Origin: Paenibacillus agri
Lineage (GTDB): Bacteria > Bacillota > Bacilli > Paenibacillales > Paenibacillaceae
NCBI RefSeq assembly: GCF_013359945.1
Contig: NZ_JABWCS010000219.1
Location: forward strand, 248,001-312,000
Direction: 5' to 3'
DNA length: 64,000 nucleotides
Position 1 is the first letter of the stretch, and each line of letters starts with the position of its first letter. The notes below the pieces were generated by a model. It made no database searches. It was given only the letters and a program-made list of their open reading frames with translations, and was not told the origin of the DNA. Of this stretch, positions 1 to 9,658 are shown in pieces. Made by a program: the position numbers and the translations under genes.

Positions 1-99
1 CAATGCCTCCTGTGCTTCACGCGTTCTGAATTCCGAGATGGGGAAAGAAGCCTCCATAATGGTAAAGACCTCTTGGAATGAATGCTGCAAACTACTCAA
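1..99 (-). CDS. GNAT family N-acetyltransferase, N-terminal part (cut by window edge)
   Basis: Reading leftward, a TTG start at 99 opens 33 codons that run off the window. The peptide includes EVFTIMEASFPISEFR, which looks like the first strand and helix of GCN5-related acetyltransferases, where an acidic MEASFP-type segment followed by a basic stretch is common. A ribosome site (AGGAGAG) lies about 6 bases upstream of the TTG. Only the N-terminus is visible, so acceptor substrate and catalytic residues cannot be judged. The family call rests on this short match. Confidence 0.6.
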   Translation of the reverse strand, partial: MSSLQHSFQEVFTIMEASFPISEFRTREAQEAL

Positions 100-545
100 A
101 TTCTCACTCTCCTATGTCTAAGCTGGTTATGATGTCGCAAGAACCCAATAGGGTGCATTATTCTTTTGCTCCAGCCACGGTTATCCAGTTAGGTTAATCA
201 AAATATAAACTATATTATTCCTATGGTACCCATACATACTGAAAGGCGTCAAGAATAGAACCGGATAAGCTCATTGAACACTAGCCCGTAAGGTGAATCC
301 CTTTGAAAAGTGGTCTTCTTATGGGTTATTTGCTTTTCAATCGGATTAATCGGAAATTGCTATGAAAATAATCATAAATATTTTTGTTTATAGGTCGAAT
401 TCGTGAAGGAATTTCGGTTTTTTTGTCGAAATATAGGATTGATTTAACAAAGTCTAGTTTGTTTTGATTTTCATTCATGAGAGGAAGGAGTATACGGCTT
501 CTTTACTAATTATATTTTATTGAAAAAAATATTGGGGGTTACCTT
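100..545. other. intergenic region between divergent genes
   Basis: This stretch separates the leftward acetyltransferase from the rightward surface-protein gene. It becomes very AT-rich from about 360, with runs of A and T just before the surface gene, and must hold promoters for both. I see no ORF with a ribosome site and no convincing hairpin. A GGAAGGAG string near 482-489 resembles a ribosome site but no start codon follows at a usable distance. Confidence 0.5.
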
Positions 546-3500
546 ATGGGAGAAGGCTTCACGGCATCAAGGTTAGCGAAAATAGGCCTGTTGTTATTCA
601 GCATATTTATACTTTACAGCATTCATCCCCCCGGTTCATTCGCAGCAGGTGCTGCACCCGACACCTTTATTACCAAGAGCAAATCAGATTTGCCCAGTTC
701 AGCGATGACCAATATTGCTTACGGCAATAATCTGTATATTGCAGTCGGCTACTATGGTGCAATTATCAAATCGACGGACGCAGAAAACTGGAGTAATGTA
801 AAAACGCAGGCGGATGTTAATTACACCGGCGTGGGCAATCCCAGCTCTTTTGTCTTTTACGGAGCAGCTTATGGAAGTGGAAAGTTCGTTGTTACCGGAA
901 ATGATGGTGTGATACTCACCTCTACAGATGGTACGAACTGGACACAACGGACTTCAGGTGTGACCAAAACAATCACGAATGTGAAGTACCTGGATCATAA
1001 TGGGGTCTCTGCATTTTATGCGCTAACGGAAGGCAAGCTGCTGAAGTCCGCTGATGGGATCACATGGACCGCAGTTGTGCCAACAGGTTTGAATGCTACG
1101 ACAGCGCTAACACAAATCACCGTAGGCAATAATGGTAACCGCCTTGCAGTTGGTGATACTTCAGGATTCATTTACTCTACAACCAATGGTACGACATGGA
1201 CGTCTGCACGTCCGGTGAATCCAGAGGGCAACCCCTCTATCGGTACCAATATGCTGGTTTGGATGAAAGACCAGTACTACATTTCAGACCCTTGGGGTTA
1301 TATGTGGACGTCTACAAATTTGTCTGCATTTACGCTAGCGGGTGCTCCGTTTAAACAAAACTCCTCACAAGTAAATAATCAGATGTTCAATGGATTCTAC
1401 GATGGCACCCAATATTATTTGTTTGGCTTTCAAGCTCCTTATGGTTATGGGGCGGTTTACACGTCTACAGACGGTAACTCATGGACCATGCAGCCCTATA
1501 ACAATTTTTTCGTGACTCAAAGTTCATCCTTCCTCAACGGGAAGTATTTCCGTCTTGGCAATGAGGGGCTTATGGTTTCTTCCAACGGCTCCGATTGGAG
1601 CTACAAGTGGGGCGGAACTTATAATGAAGTCATTCATGACGGCTCGAAGTATGTCGCAGTGGGTAAACAAGGAAGCGACGGGGCAATATGGACCTCGAAT
1701 GATCTGACTTCCTGGAACCCGGCAAGCGTGTCGGCAAGAGCTAACAGTTTTAATGCCGTTGCTTACGGTAATGGTAAATACGTTGCGGTAGGCGATTGGA
1801 ACCAGGATAAAACCACAATAGCAACTTCCACGGGCGGTTCCGCCTGGACGGTGCAGACGGGTGTTACGGACTCTACTCTTTTTTCAGATATCGCTTTTGG
1901 AAATGGCAAGTTCGTAGCGGTAGGTACGAAGGGGTACACGAGTCCTTCTCTTAAAACATCAGCAGATGGTGTCACATGGAGTGATCCTGTCGTGCCAAAT
2001 CAAGCTATTCAGGCGTTGTTCTCTGTGACTTTCACCAACAATCAATTTATTGCGCTGGGTTACTCCTACGATAACTCCGCTAATGTGAACGGATTGAGCA
2101 TTTGGACATCCCCGGACGGCACCGACTGGACCAATCGCTCTAGTAGCTATCCGAACCAGACGGATGCTATCAGTGATATTCTCTATGACGGCACCAAATA
2201 TATTTTGCTAGGCTATGATCCCTCATATAAAATGTTCTCCCGTACCAGCACGGATCTGGCCACCTGGTCTGCGCCAACGGTAATAGGGAATGACTCCTTA
2301 TTCGGTTTGACACCGGTATTGGGGGCAAAAGGGAATAATATCTATGCACTTGGTGCAGTTTCCGGTACCTATAAACCAGAAGTCTATTATTCCAATGATC
2401 AGGGAACGACTTGGCAGAATGCCAACGTTGATTTAACAGATGCACAAGCGTATTCACTGATGTCTGTGAATGGTCAAGTGATCATCTCCGGCAATTCACA
2501 GTTGGTGATGACCACGACTTCACCTGTATCATCAACAATCAGCCCGGATACTGCGAGCTTTGACAAGAACGTTGCAGTACAAGCGGATGTAACGACTACG
2601 CTGACATTGAATGGCAACACGCTGACCAGCATTAAGAACGACGGAACAGCATTAGTGAGCGGCACAGATTATACGGTTACAGGCAACACAGTAACAATTG
2701 AAAAATCGTATTTAGCGGCGCAAACGGTTGGTACGACAACACTAACCTTTGAATTCAGTGCAGGCAGCCCACAGACACTGGTAATCACAGTGACCGATAG
2801 CACGCCGAAGAACAGTGAGCTAAGCACAAACACCGCTAACTTCGATAAGAAAGCTTCTGCACAAGCAGATGTGAGCGTAACGCTGACGCTGAAAGGCAAC
2901 ACGTTATCCAGCATCAAGAACGGAACAACGGCTCTAGTGTTAGGGACTGACTACACGCTAGCAAATGATGTAGTTGCGCTTAAGAAAGAGTATCTGGCTA
3001 CACTGCCTGAAGGAGTCACGAACCTGGTGTTCACGTTCAGCGCAGGCAACCCGCAGACACTAGCCGTTACAGTGAGCGACAGCACGCCGAAGAACAGTGA
3101 GCTAAGCACAAACACTGCCAGCTTCGATAAGAAAGCTTCTGCACAAGCAGATGTGAGCGTAACGCTGACGCTGAAAGGCAACACGTTATCCAGCATCAAG
3201 AACGGAACAACGGCTCTAGTATTAGGAACCGATTACACGCTAACAAATGAAGTAGTTACGCTAAAGAAAGAGTATCTGGCTTCACTGCCTGAAGGAATCA
3301 CAAACCTGGTGTTCACGTTCAGCGCAGGCAACCCGCAGACACTGGCAATCACAGTGAGCGACAGCACGCCGAAGAACAGTGAGCTAAGCACAAACACTGC
3401 AAGCTTCGATAAGAAAGCTTCTGCACAAGCAGATGTGAGTGTAACGCTGACGCTGAAAGGCAACACGTTATCCAGCATCAAGAACGGAACAACGGCTCTA

Positions 3501-6500
3501 GTGTTAGAAACCGACTACACGCTAACAAATGACGTAGTTACGCTAAAGAAAGAGTATCTGGCTACACTGCCTGAAGGAGTCATGAATCTCGTGTTCACGT
3601 TCAGCGCAGGCAACCCACAGACACTGGCAATCACAGTGAGCGACAGCACGCCGAAGAACAGTGAGCTAAGCACAAACACCGCTAACTTCGATAAGAAGAC
3701 TTCAGCGCAAGCGGATGTGAGTGTAACGCTGACGCTGAAAGGCAACACGTTATCCAGCATCAAGAACGGAACAACGACTCTAGTGTTAGAAACCGACTAC
3801 ACGCTAACAAATGACGTAGTTACGCTAAAGAAAGAGTATCTGGCTTCGTTGTCCGAAGGAACTACGAATCTCGTGTTCACGTTCAGCGCAGGCAACCCAC
3901 AGACACTGGCAATCACAGTGAGCGACAGCACGCCGAAGAACAGTGTGATCACGCCTGCAACCGGAAGCTTCGATAAGAAAGCTTCTGCACAAGCGGATGT
4001 GAGCGTAACGCTGACGCTGAAAGGTAATACGCTATCCAGCATCAAAAACGGAACAACGGCTCTAGTGTTAGGAACCGACTACACGCTAACAAATGACGTA
4101 GTTACGCTTAAGAAAGAGTATCTGGCTACGCTGCCTGAAGGAACTACGAATCTCGTGTTCACGTTCAGCGCAGGCAACCCGCAGACACTGGCAATCACAG
4201 TGAGCGATAGCACGCCGAAGAACAGTGCAATTACACCGACAACCGGGAACTTCGATAAGAAAGTTTCAGCGCAAGCGGATGTAACAACTGTTCTGACGTT
4301 GGATGGAAATACGCTATCCAGCATTAAGAACGGAACAGCAACATTAGTGGCCGGAACGGACTACACGGTAACAGGCAACACAGTAGCGATTAAGAAATCG
4401 TACCTGGCATCACAAGCGGTAGGCACGACAACGCTAACTTTCGAGTTCAGTGCAGGTGCAGCGCAGACATTAATAGTGACCGTCACTGACAGCACACCAA
4501 ACAACAGTGACATTGGTCCGACAAGCGCGAATTTTGATAAGAAGACTTCAGCGCAAGCGGATATACCGGTCACCTTGACGCTGAACGGCAACACATTCAC
4601 AGGCATCAAGAACGGTGACAATGTGCTGATCGAAGGCACAGATTACACTTTGAGTGGCAGCACAGTTTCTATTAAAAAAGAGTACCTGTCTGTTCAGCCA
4701 GTTGGCACAACCAACTTGGCGTTCCAATTCAGTGCAGGCACGCCACAAGTATTGGCGATTACGATTACTGATTCCACTCCAATCGTAGAGGGTCCCCCGG
4801 TGCTGCAATCCGCAGTTGCAGGCAATACGGAGGTTAACCTGATTTGGACGCCTGTTAAAGGCTCTACCGATTATAAAATCTACTATAGTCTCGTTTCAGG
4901 CAACTTCGGGACTGAAGCGGCGACTGTCAGCAGTTCTGTATACAGCTATGATGTAAAAGGCCTAATTAATGGCGCAACTTATTATTTTGCAGTACGGTCC
5001 AGCCTCTTGGAAGGAGAAGGTTCGCTGTCCAATGAGCTTAGTGCAACGCCAAAAGGCGCGCCAGAAGCACCAACGAACGTAACTGCAACTGCAGGGGACG
5101 GTCAAGCAACAGTGTTCTTTACATCTCCAGTTGACAATGGGGGAAGCGAGATTACGAGGTATGACGTTCTGGATGCAGCGGGTAAAATCGTTAGCACTGG
5201 AACTGCCAGCCCGATCACAATTACAGGTCTTAGCAACGGAACAACGTACAGCTTCACAGTAAAAGCGGTCAACAGCGAGGGTAGCAGCGCAGCTTCAGCA
5301 AGCTCTAACGCCGTAACGCCAAGCGCACCTTCAACTGGTGGTGGGGACAACCCAACGCCTACACCACCGGCTATTCCGAGCACGCCAAGCACTCCTAGCA
5401 CCCCTAATCCGGGAAGCACAGGTGTGGATATTATTGTGAACGGTAAGGTTGAGAAGATTGGTACGGCTGAATCCACGCAAGTGAACAATCAGACGGTTAC
5501 TACAATTTCGGTTGACCAGTCCAAGCTGGAAGAGAAACTGGCGAATGAGCCACAAGGGGTTGTGATTACGATCCCTGTGGTCACAAATACAGATGTGGCC
5601 ATTGGTCAACTGACAGGTCAAATGATCAAGGAGATGGAACAAAAACAGGCGGTGCTGCAGCTTAAAACAGAGCAAGCCACTTATACATTGCCAGCACAGC
5701 AAATTAATATCAATTCCATTTCGAGTCAATTCGGATCAGCGGTATCCCTTCAGGATATTAAGGTCCTAATTGAAGTCGATAAATCTACTCCGGAAACGTT
5801 AAAAGTTGTAGAGAATTCAGCGGCGAAAGGGCAGTTCACTTTAGTTGCACCACCGCTTGAATTTAAGGTTGTAGCTATTCATGGCGACAAAACGATCGAA
5901 ATTTCCAAGTTCAACGCCTATGTAGAACGTATGATTGCGATCCCTGATGGTGTAGACCCTAACAGAATCACTACCGGAATCGTTGTCGATCCGGATGGCA
6001 CTGTCCGTCATGTACCAACCAAAATTGTTGTTATTGACGGCAAATATTTTGCCAAGGTAAACAGTCTCACCAACAGTACCTACTCCATTGTATGGCATCC
6101 GGTAGAGTTCAAAGATGTTGACAATCATTGGTCTAAAAATGCAGTGAACAACATGGGCTCCCGGATGGTTATTGACGGTGTTGGGAACGGTATGTTCAAC
6201 CCTGGACAAGATATTACCCGCGCCGAGTTTGCGGCGATTGTGGTCAGAGGACTGGGCCTGAAGCTTGAGAACGGCGGATCAGCGTTCACGGATGTACGGG
6301 ATTCAGCTTGGTACAGCAGTGCGGTCCAAACCGCAGTCTCTTACAATCTGATCAATGGTTTCGAAGATGGTACCTTCCGTCCAACAGACAAAATCACGCG
6401 CGAACAGGCGATGAACATCATTGCCAAGGCTATGAAGATTACCGGTCTGAAAGACAAGCTGGCAACACAAGCTACAGCAACCGGGGCAGGCAGCTTTACA

Positions 6501-6668
6501 GATGCTGGGCAAGCATCGGAATGGGCGAAGAGTGCCATTGCAGACAGCCTGCAAGCAGGCATTGTCTCCGGTAGAAGCAGCACTGAGTTGGCTCCAAAAG
6601 CAAGCATTACACGTGCAGAAGTAGCTGCGATTATCGAGAGACTGTTGCAGAAATCAGATTTGATCTAA
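546..6668 (+). CDS. large SLH-anchored surface protein with propeller, eight X2-like modules and two fibronectin III domains
   Basis: This 2040-residue secreted protein is probably bound to the cell-wall polymer. A signal peptide (hydrophobic GLLLFSIFILYSI near residue 15, likely cleavage after SFA near 34) is followed by about 600 residues of repeated 'G..YVAVG..G.I.TS.DG..W' units, typical of YCF48/BNR-like beta-propellers. Residues about 663-1414 are eight tandem 94-residue modules resembling CBM X2 Ig-like domains. Two fibronectin III domains follow (about 1417-1593), then a Pro/Thr/Ser linker, an unassigned domain, and three SLH domains (about 1855-2035; FKDVDNHW, FTDVRDSAWY, FTDAGQASEW). 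The ATG is preceded by GGGGG about 7 bases upstream. A terminator follows the stop. Ligand unknown; a surface or carbohydrate-binding scaffold is inferred. Confidence 0.88.
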   Translation: MGEGFTASRLAKIGLLLFSIFILYSIHPPGSFAAGAAPDTFITKSKSDLPSSAMTNIAYGNNLYIAVGYYGAIIKSTDAENWSNVKTQADVNYTGVGNPSSFVFYGAAYGSGKFVVTGNDGVILTSTDGTNWTQRTSGVTKTITNVKYLDHNGVSAFYALTEGKLLKSADGITWTAVVPTGLNATTALTQITVGNNGNRLAVGDTSGFIYSTTNGTTWTSARPVNPEGNPSIGTNMLVWMKDQYYISDPWGYMWTSTNLSAFTLAGAPFKQNSSQVNNQMFNGFYDGTQYYLFGFQAPYGYGAVYTSTDGNSWTMQPYNNFFVTQSSSFLNGKYFRLGNEGLMVSSNGSDWSYKWGGTYNEVIHDGSKYVAVGKQGSDGAIWTSNDLTSWNPASVSARANSFNAVAYGNGKYVAVGDWNQDKTTIATSTGGSAWTVQTGVTDSTLFSDIAFGNGKFVAVGTKGYTSPSLKTSADGVTWSDPVVPNQAIQALFSVTFTNNQFIALGYSYDNSANVNGLSIWTSPDGTDWTNRSSSYPNQTDAISDILYDGTKYILLGYDPSYKMFSRTSTDLATWSAPTVIGNDSLFGLTPVLGAKGNNIYALGAVSGTYKPEVYYSNDQGTTWQNANVDLTDAQAYSLMSVNGQVIISGNSQLVMTTTSPVSSTISPDTASFDKNVAVQADVTTTLTLNGNTLTSIKNDGTALVSGTDYTVTGNTVTIEKSYLAAQTVGTTTLTFEFSAGSPQTLVITVTDSTPKNSELSTNTANFDKKASAQADVSVTLTLKGNTLSSIKNGTTALVLGTDYTLANDVVALKKEYLATLPEGVTNLVFTFSAGNPQTLAVTVSDSTPKNSELSTNTASFDKKASAQADVSVTLTLKGNTLSSIKNGTTALVLGTDYTLTNEVVTLKKEYLASLPEGITNLVFTFSAGNPQTLAITVSDSTPKNSELSTNTASFDKKASAQADVSVTLTLKGNTLSSIKNGTTALVLETDYTLTNDVVTLKKEYLATLPEGVMNLVFTFSAGNPQTLAITVSDSTPKNSELSTNTANFDKKTSAQADVSVTLTLKGNTLSSIKNGTTTLVLETDYTLTNDVVTLKKEYLASLSEGTTNLVFTFSAGNPQTLAITVSDSTPKNSVITPATGSFDKKASAQADVSVTLTLKGNTLSSIKNGTTALVLGTDYTLTNDVVTLKKEYLATLPEGTTNLVFTFSAGNPQTLAITVSDSTPKNSAITPTTGNFDKKVSAQADVTTVLTLDGNTLSSIKNGTATLVAGTDYTVTGNTVAIKKSYLASQAVGTTTLTFEFSAGAAQTLIVTVTDSTPNNSDIGPTSANFDKKTSAQADIPVTLTLNGNTFTGIKNGDNVLIEGTDYTLSGSTVSIKKEYLSVQPVGTTNLAFQFSAGTPQVLAITITDSTPIVEGPPVLQSAVAGNTEVNLIWTPVKGSTDYKIYYSLVSGNFGTEAATVSSSVYSYDVKGLINGATYYFAVRSSLLEGEGSLSNELSATPKGAPEAPTNVTATAGDGQATVFFTSPVDNGGSEITRYDVLDAAGKIVSTGTASPITITGLSNGTTYSFTVKAVNSEGSSAASASSNAVTPSAPSTGGGDNPTPTPPAIPSTPSTPSTPNPGSTGVDIIVNGKVEKIGTAESTQVNNQTVTTISVDQSKLEEKLANEPQGVVITIPVVTNTDVAIGQLTGQMIKEMEQKQAVLQLKTEQATYTLPAQQININSISSQFGSAVSLQDIKVLIEVDKSTPETLKVVENSAAKGQFTLVAPPLEFKVVAIHGDKTIEISKFNAYVERMIAIPDGVDPNRITTGIVVDPDGTVRHVPTKIVVIDGKYFAKVNSLTNSTYSIVWHPVEFKDVDNHWSKNAVNNMGSRMVIDGVGNGMFNPGQDITRAEFAAIVVRGLGLKLENGGSAFTDVRDSAWYSSAVQTAVSYNLINGFEDGTFRPTDKITREQAMNIIAKAMKITGLKDKLATQATATGAGSFTDAGQASEWAKSAIADSLQAGIVSGRSSTELAPKASITRAEVAAIIERLLQKSDLI
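2532..4787 (+). repeat. eight tandem 282-bp in-frame repeats (X2-like modules)
   Basis: Eight copies of a 282-bp (94-codon) unit lie head to tail inside the SLH surface gene. Each begins near S-x-(I/L)-x-P/T-x-T and contains FDKK, SAQAD, LTL.GNTL, SIKNG, GTDYT, FSAG and (S/T)DSTPKN. Units 2-6 are nearly identical at DNA level, including silent positions, while units 1, 7 and 8 are more diverged. This pattern suggests recent duplication or homogenisation of the central copies. The antisense strand of each unit carries the same spurious 82-codon open frame, which only reflects the repetition. Confidence 0.95.
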
Positions 6669-6691
6669 TAAAAGAATAAAGCTGGGCTTAC

Positions 6692-6733
6692 GCCTCTATA
6701 TTTGCTGATTGCAGCAGATGTAGAGGCTTTTTT
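6692..6733 (+). terminator. rho-independent terminator of the SLH surface gene
   Basis: GCCTCTA at 6692-6698 pairs with TAGAGGC at 6721-6727, with extra GCTG/CAGC pairing in the loop, followed by six T. It lies 24 bases after the stop codon. Confidence 0.9.
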
Positions 6734-6833
6734 GGGAGAGAAGGAAGTTACATGCCTATTTTCGCTGGAGTGAGGCGAGGTCAAACTGATATAATGAGGC
6801 AAATAAAGTGACCGTGAGAAGGAAGGTTCCTGG

Positions 6834-7985
6834 ATGCGGCTTGAATTGCATGACAATGAATATAAAGTTAGTGCCGAAGGTCTTACAGTGGAGCTGCTGC
6901 CCAAAGAATTCGCCCTTCTGCGATTTCTCTATCTGAATAGAGGGCGCACCTTCAGCCGGGAACAATTGCTCGACAAGGTGTGGCCACTGGAGTATCCGGT
7001 GGAACGGACGGTGGATGATCATATTTACCGACTGCGTAAAAAGCTAGGGGGTTTCCGCGGGCTGACGATCCGAACAATCCGTGGTCTCGGCTACAGTTTG
7101 GCAGTAATAGATACCGCCGGATCGCTCATTCCTCCATCCATTCAAGATACAGCGCTGCATGAGACAATGCGAGAGGTTTTCGTGAAATATCATCAATATG
7201 GACAGGGCATATCTATGCAGACCCTGGCGCGGCAGCAAGATGTGCTCGGTTATGAATTAGACCCTTTTTATGCTGTCTACGTTCATTTTGTACAAGGTGA
7301 TCTGGAATGGCTGCTGCACACAACTGAAGCCCCGCTGAGGGATCGGCTTTACTCTTTGATGCTGTTCTTCATGTTTACTGGCGATCCTGTAGATCGGTTG
7401 GCTAGCTGTGAGTTAATGCTTGAACGTGAGATTTTGCCACAGTTTCAGCATCAGGAACTGAAAATCCTGAATATACTTGATCTTTATGCCGTGGTTGGGA
7501 AGACGGATAAAGCACTGGAACGCTTAAAACTCACCTATACAGTCATCCAGGAACCGGAGTACGAGAATTTTGAACTACCAGTAGCTATAAGCGAGATGTT
7601 CGTTCACCTGGCGGCCGGAACGCCTGACGTACAAGTGGCAGCAATGCTGGGAGACATAGAGGAGCGTCTGAGAGCAAGGCCTTTTCTACGTGAGAGTGGC
7701 AGTTACAACATCACCAAGGGATTATGGAAGCTGCGGCAAAAGAATTGGCGTGACGGTGAAGCGCTCCTGGATGAGGGACTGCAGATCCTGGAGATTTCAG
7801 GGTTTGTCCCCTTATTCCTGCAAGGACTACACCGAATCGTGAACTGTGGGGTGATTTTTTCATTTCCCCAGGCTCTACAGGATAAATACAGGAAAATGTT
7901 CGAAGCGGAACAAGTGGCCCGGGGACTGGACCGATGGTTAAGGCCGCTTGAGGCCATTATTCGTGGAGCAATTCATCCCCTCTGA
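6834..7985 (+). CDS. OmpR/PhoB-type winged-helix transcriptional regulator with long helical C-terminal domain
   Basis: Residues 1-90 form a Trans_Reg_C winged helix (LPKEFALLRFLYLNRG, FSREQLLDKVWP, TVDDHIYRLRKKL, IRTIRGLGYSL). There is no receiver domain before it. The remaining 290 residues look all-helical and may be a TPR- or BTAD-like sensing region; I cannot name it. AAGGAAGG lies about 8 bases before the ATG. The gene ends 75 bases before an MFS exporter on the same strand, so it may regulate that exporter. An N-terminal rather than C-terminal winged helix is typical of SARP-like or stand-alone regulators. The DNA-binding call is firm; signal and targets are unknown. Confidence 0.8.
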   Translation: MRLELHDNEYKVSAEGLTVELLPKEFALLRFLYLNRGRTFSREQLLDKVWPLEYPVERTVDDHIYRLRKKLGGFRGLTIRTIRGLGYSLAVIDTAGSLIPPSIQDTALHETMREVFVKYHQYGQGISMQTLARQQDVLGYELDPFYAVYVHFVQGDLEWLLHTTEAPLRDRLYSLMLFFMFTGDPVDRLASCELMLEREILPQFQHQELKILNILDLYAVVGKTDKALERLKLTYTVIQEPEYENFELPVAISEMFVHLAAGTPDVQVAAMLGDIEERLRARPFLRESGSYNITKGLWKLRQKNWRDGEALLDEGLQILEISGFVPLFLQGLHRIVNCGVIFSFPQALQDKYRKMFEAEQVARGLDRWLRPLEAIIRGAIHPL

Positions 7986-8060
7986 TCTTTCTCTGACATT
8001 CCTCTGTTACTTTGACACTAGGATCAATTGGATCCATTCAAGCAACTGGAGGAATGTCTT

Positions 8061-9344
8061 ATGCAAGTTATATCTCAAGCCAAACCAAGCCTATTGCGCA
8101 ATAAAGTATACCTGCGCGTCTACACCGCCTACGCTACTGCGACCTTCGGTGACTGGTTCGATGCACTCGCGATTCAGGTGCTTGTGGGCTATCGCTGGCA
8201 GGCTAGCCCGCTGATGCTTGCGTTGATCCCGGTATCGCTGGCATTGCCCGGCATTGTGCTGGGCTCGGTAGCAGGCGTGGCTGCTGACCGGCTGAACCAG
8301 CTCAAGCTGATGCGCATCTGTGATCTGCTTACCGCCATCCTGACTGTTCTGGTGCTGTTGGCCCCGAATATGTGGTGGCTGCTCCCCTTACTGATGCTGC
8401 GTGCGGGACTCTCTACATTAAATGTTCCCGCTCAGCAATCCTTGACTCGCAGCATTGTGCGGGAGGACCAACTGCTACAGGCTACGTCTCTGAATGGGAT
8501 CGTGAATCAAAGCTCCAAGATTGCCGGTCCGCTGCTCGGCGGGCTGGCGTTGTCAGTACTTTCGCCCCAATGGTGTATCTTGCTCAATGCCTGCCTGCGA
8601 GCCGGATCTTACCTGCTGCTGCTCACTGTCAAAAATGCTGGGGCTATTGCAGAGAAGCGGCATTCGGATATTCCGGAGGAACAAATTCCGCTTAGCCAGA
8701 TGTGGAGTGAAGGCTGGAGTTTTATTCTGCGCAGTCGCTTACTGCTGAGCACCATGATATTTGGTCTTATCGGATCGCTGGCGATCCAGATGATTGATTT
8801 TCAGTTCACTAGTTTATTCCGGATCATTGCTCCAGAGCAGGAGGCGATGCTGGGCTGGATGGTAGCAGCTTCGGGTGCAGGAGCTTTGCTGATGATTATG
8901 GTGATGAACAAGATGAACTCTAGCGCTGGATACGGTTGGAAGATGGGCTGTAGTTATATACTGATTGGAGCAGCGTTTTCTGGACTGGGATTCCTCTCGC
9001 CGGGTGCTGGGCTTTTTCCTGTACTAATGATGGGGGGACTACTGGGGCTGGGGAATGGGATGGCGATGATCACCTTTAATTATTGTCTGCAAAAAGAGAC
9101 GCCGCCGCACATCATCGGCCGGATATTTGGCATCCAGAGTACCATTCTAAGTGCCGTTATGATTATCGCCCCATTGCTTGGAGGAATTTTAGTACAAAAT
9201 GCTGGCCCTGGCGCCATTTTTGTTAATTTCGGGATCGTTATTGCGGGGATCGGGCTGCTAGGTTTTCTGTTGCAGCGGGTGCTATGGCCTGCAGCGAAAG
9301 AGGCAAATATCCCTGTTTCCGCAGGGGATTTTGCAGGAGAATAG
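8061..9344 (+). CDS. MFS transporter (multidrug or siderophore-exporter type)
   Basis: A polytopic membrane protein of about 427 residues with roughly twelve hydrophobic segments. The first helix region contains FGDWFDALAIQV, and GVAADRLNQLKL fits the MFS loop 2-3 signature (G-x-x-A-D-R). The family resembles MFS_3 drug or enterobactin exporters. An upstream in-frame ATG at 8028 exists, but GGAGGA at 8048-8053 places the ribosome site correctly for the ATG at 8061. It probably forms a unit with the upstream winged-helix regulator. The exported compound is unknown. Confidence 0.85.
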   Translation: MQVISQAKPSLLRNKVYLRVYTAYATATFGDWFDALAIQVLVGYRWQASPLMLALIPVSLALPGIVLGSVAGVAADRLNQLKLMRICDLLTAILTVLVLLAPNMWWLLPLLMLRAGLSTLNVPAQQSLTRSIVREDQLLQATSLNGIVNQSSKIAGPLLGGLALSVLSPQWCILLNACLRAGSYLLLLTVKNAGAIAEKRHSDIPEEQIPLSQMWSEGWSFILRSRLLLSTMIFGLIGSLAIQMIDFQFTSLFRIIAPEQEAMLGWMVAASGAGALLMIMVMNKMNSSAGYGWKMGCSYILIGAAFSGLGFLSPGAGLFPVLMMGGLLGLGNGMAMITFNYCLQKETPPHIIGRIFGIQSTILSAVMIIAPLLGGILVQNAGPGAIFVNFGIVIAGIGLLGFLLQRVLWPAAKEANIPVSAGDFAGE

Positions 9345-9658
9345 AGTGTAGAGTATTGTTGCAAGTATTACTCAGATTGCTTGTTGCACTTGTATTTCTG
9401 CTTTTGCGGAGAAAGTTTGTTGATGGAATCTTTCAAGAGAAAGTATGTATGACATCGCTATTATGTGCACGGACGGCCCGGAACGTTTTCAGGAGTAAAA
9501 ACATGATGGTAATAGGGCGGCACCAACTAATATTGAAACGTATAATAAGCTAATTATCTGCGCGCGAGTAGCATTGGAATTATACTGTATGACAAAAGAG
9601 GGAGTTGCCGATCGCAGGCAACTCCCTCTTTCGTCACGCCTCTCTTGTCTTAGCGGCG
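9345..9658. other. convergent intergenic region
   Basis: This region lies between the rightward MFS gene and the leftward TatD gene. Apart from the terminator hairpin near its right end, I see only short open frames without ribosome sites and no recognisable repeat. Confidence 0.5.
9595..9631. terminator. bidirectional terminator between MFS and TatD genes
   Basis: AAAGAGGGAGTTGCC pairs with GGCAACTCCCTCTTT around a 7-base loop. Both strands give a GC-rich stem followed by a T-rich tail, suited to two convergent genes. Confidence 0.85.

Noticed and set aside
2669..4639. Series of 82-codon minus-strand frames every 282 bp
   Set aside because: They are the antisense image of the X2 module repeats, with no ribosome sites.
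2532..4787. Regular repeats as a CRISPR array
   Set aside because: The repeats are 282-bp in-frame protein modules without spacers.
5102..5488. Minus-strand 128-codon hydrophobic frame
   Set aside because: Shadow of the fibronectin III and linker region of the SLH protein.
9284..9553. Plus-strand 89-codon frame after the MFS gene
   Set aside because: It overlaps the end of the MFS gene in another frame, with no start signal and an atypical composition.
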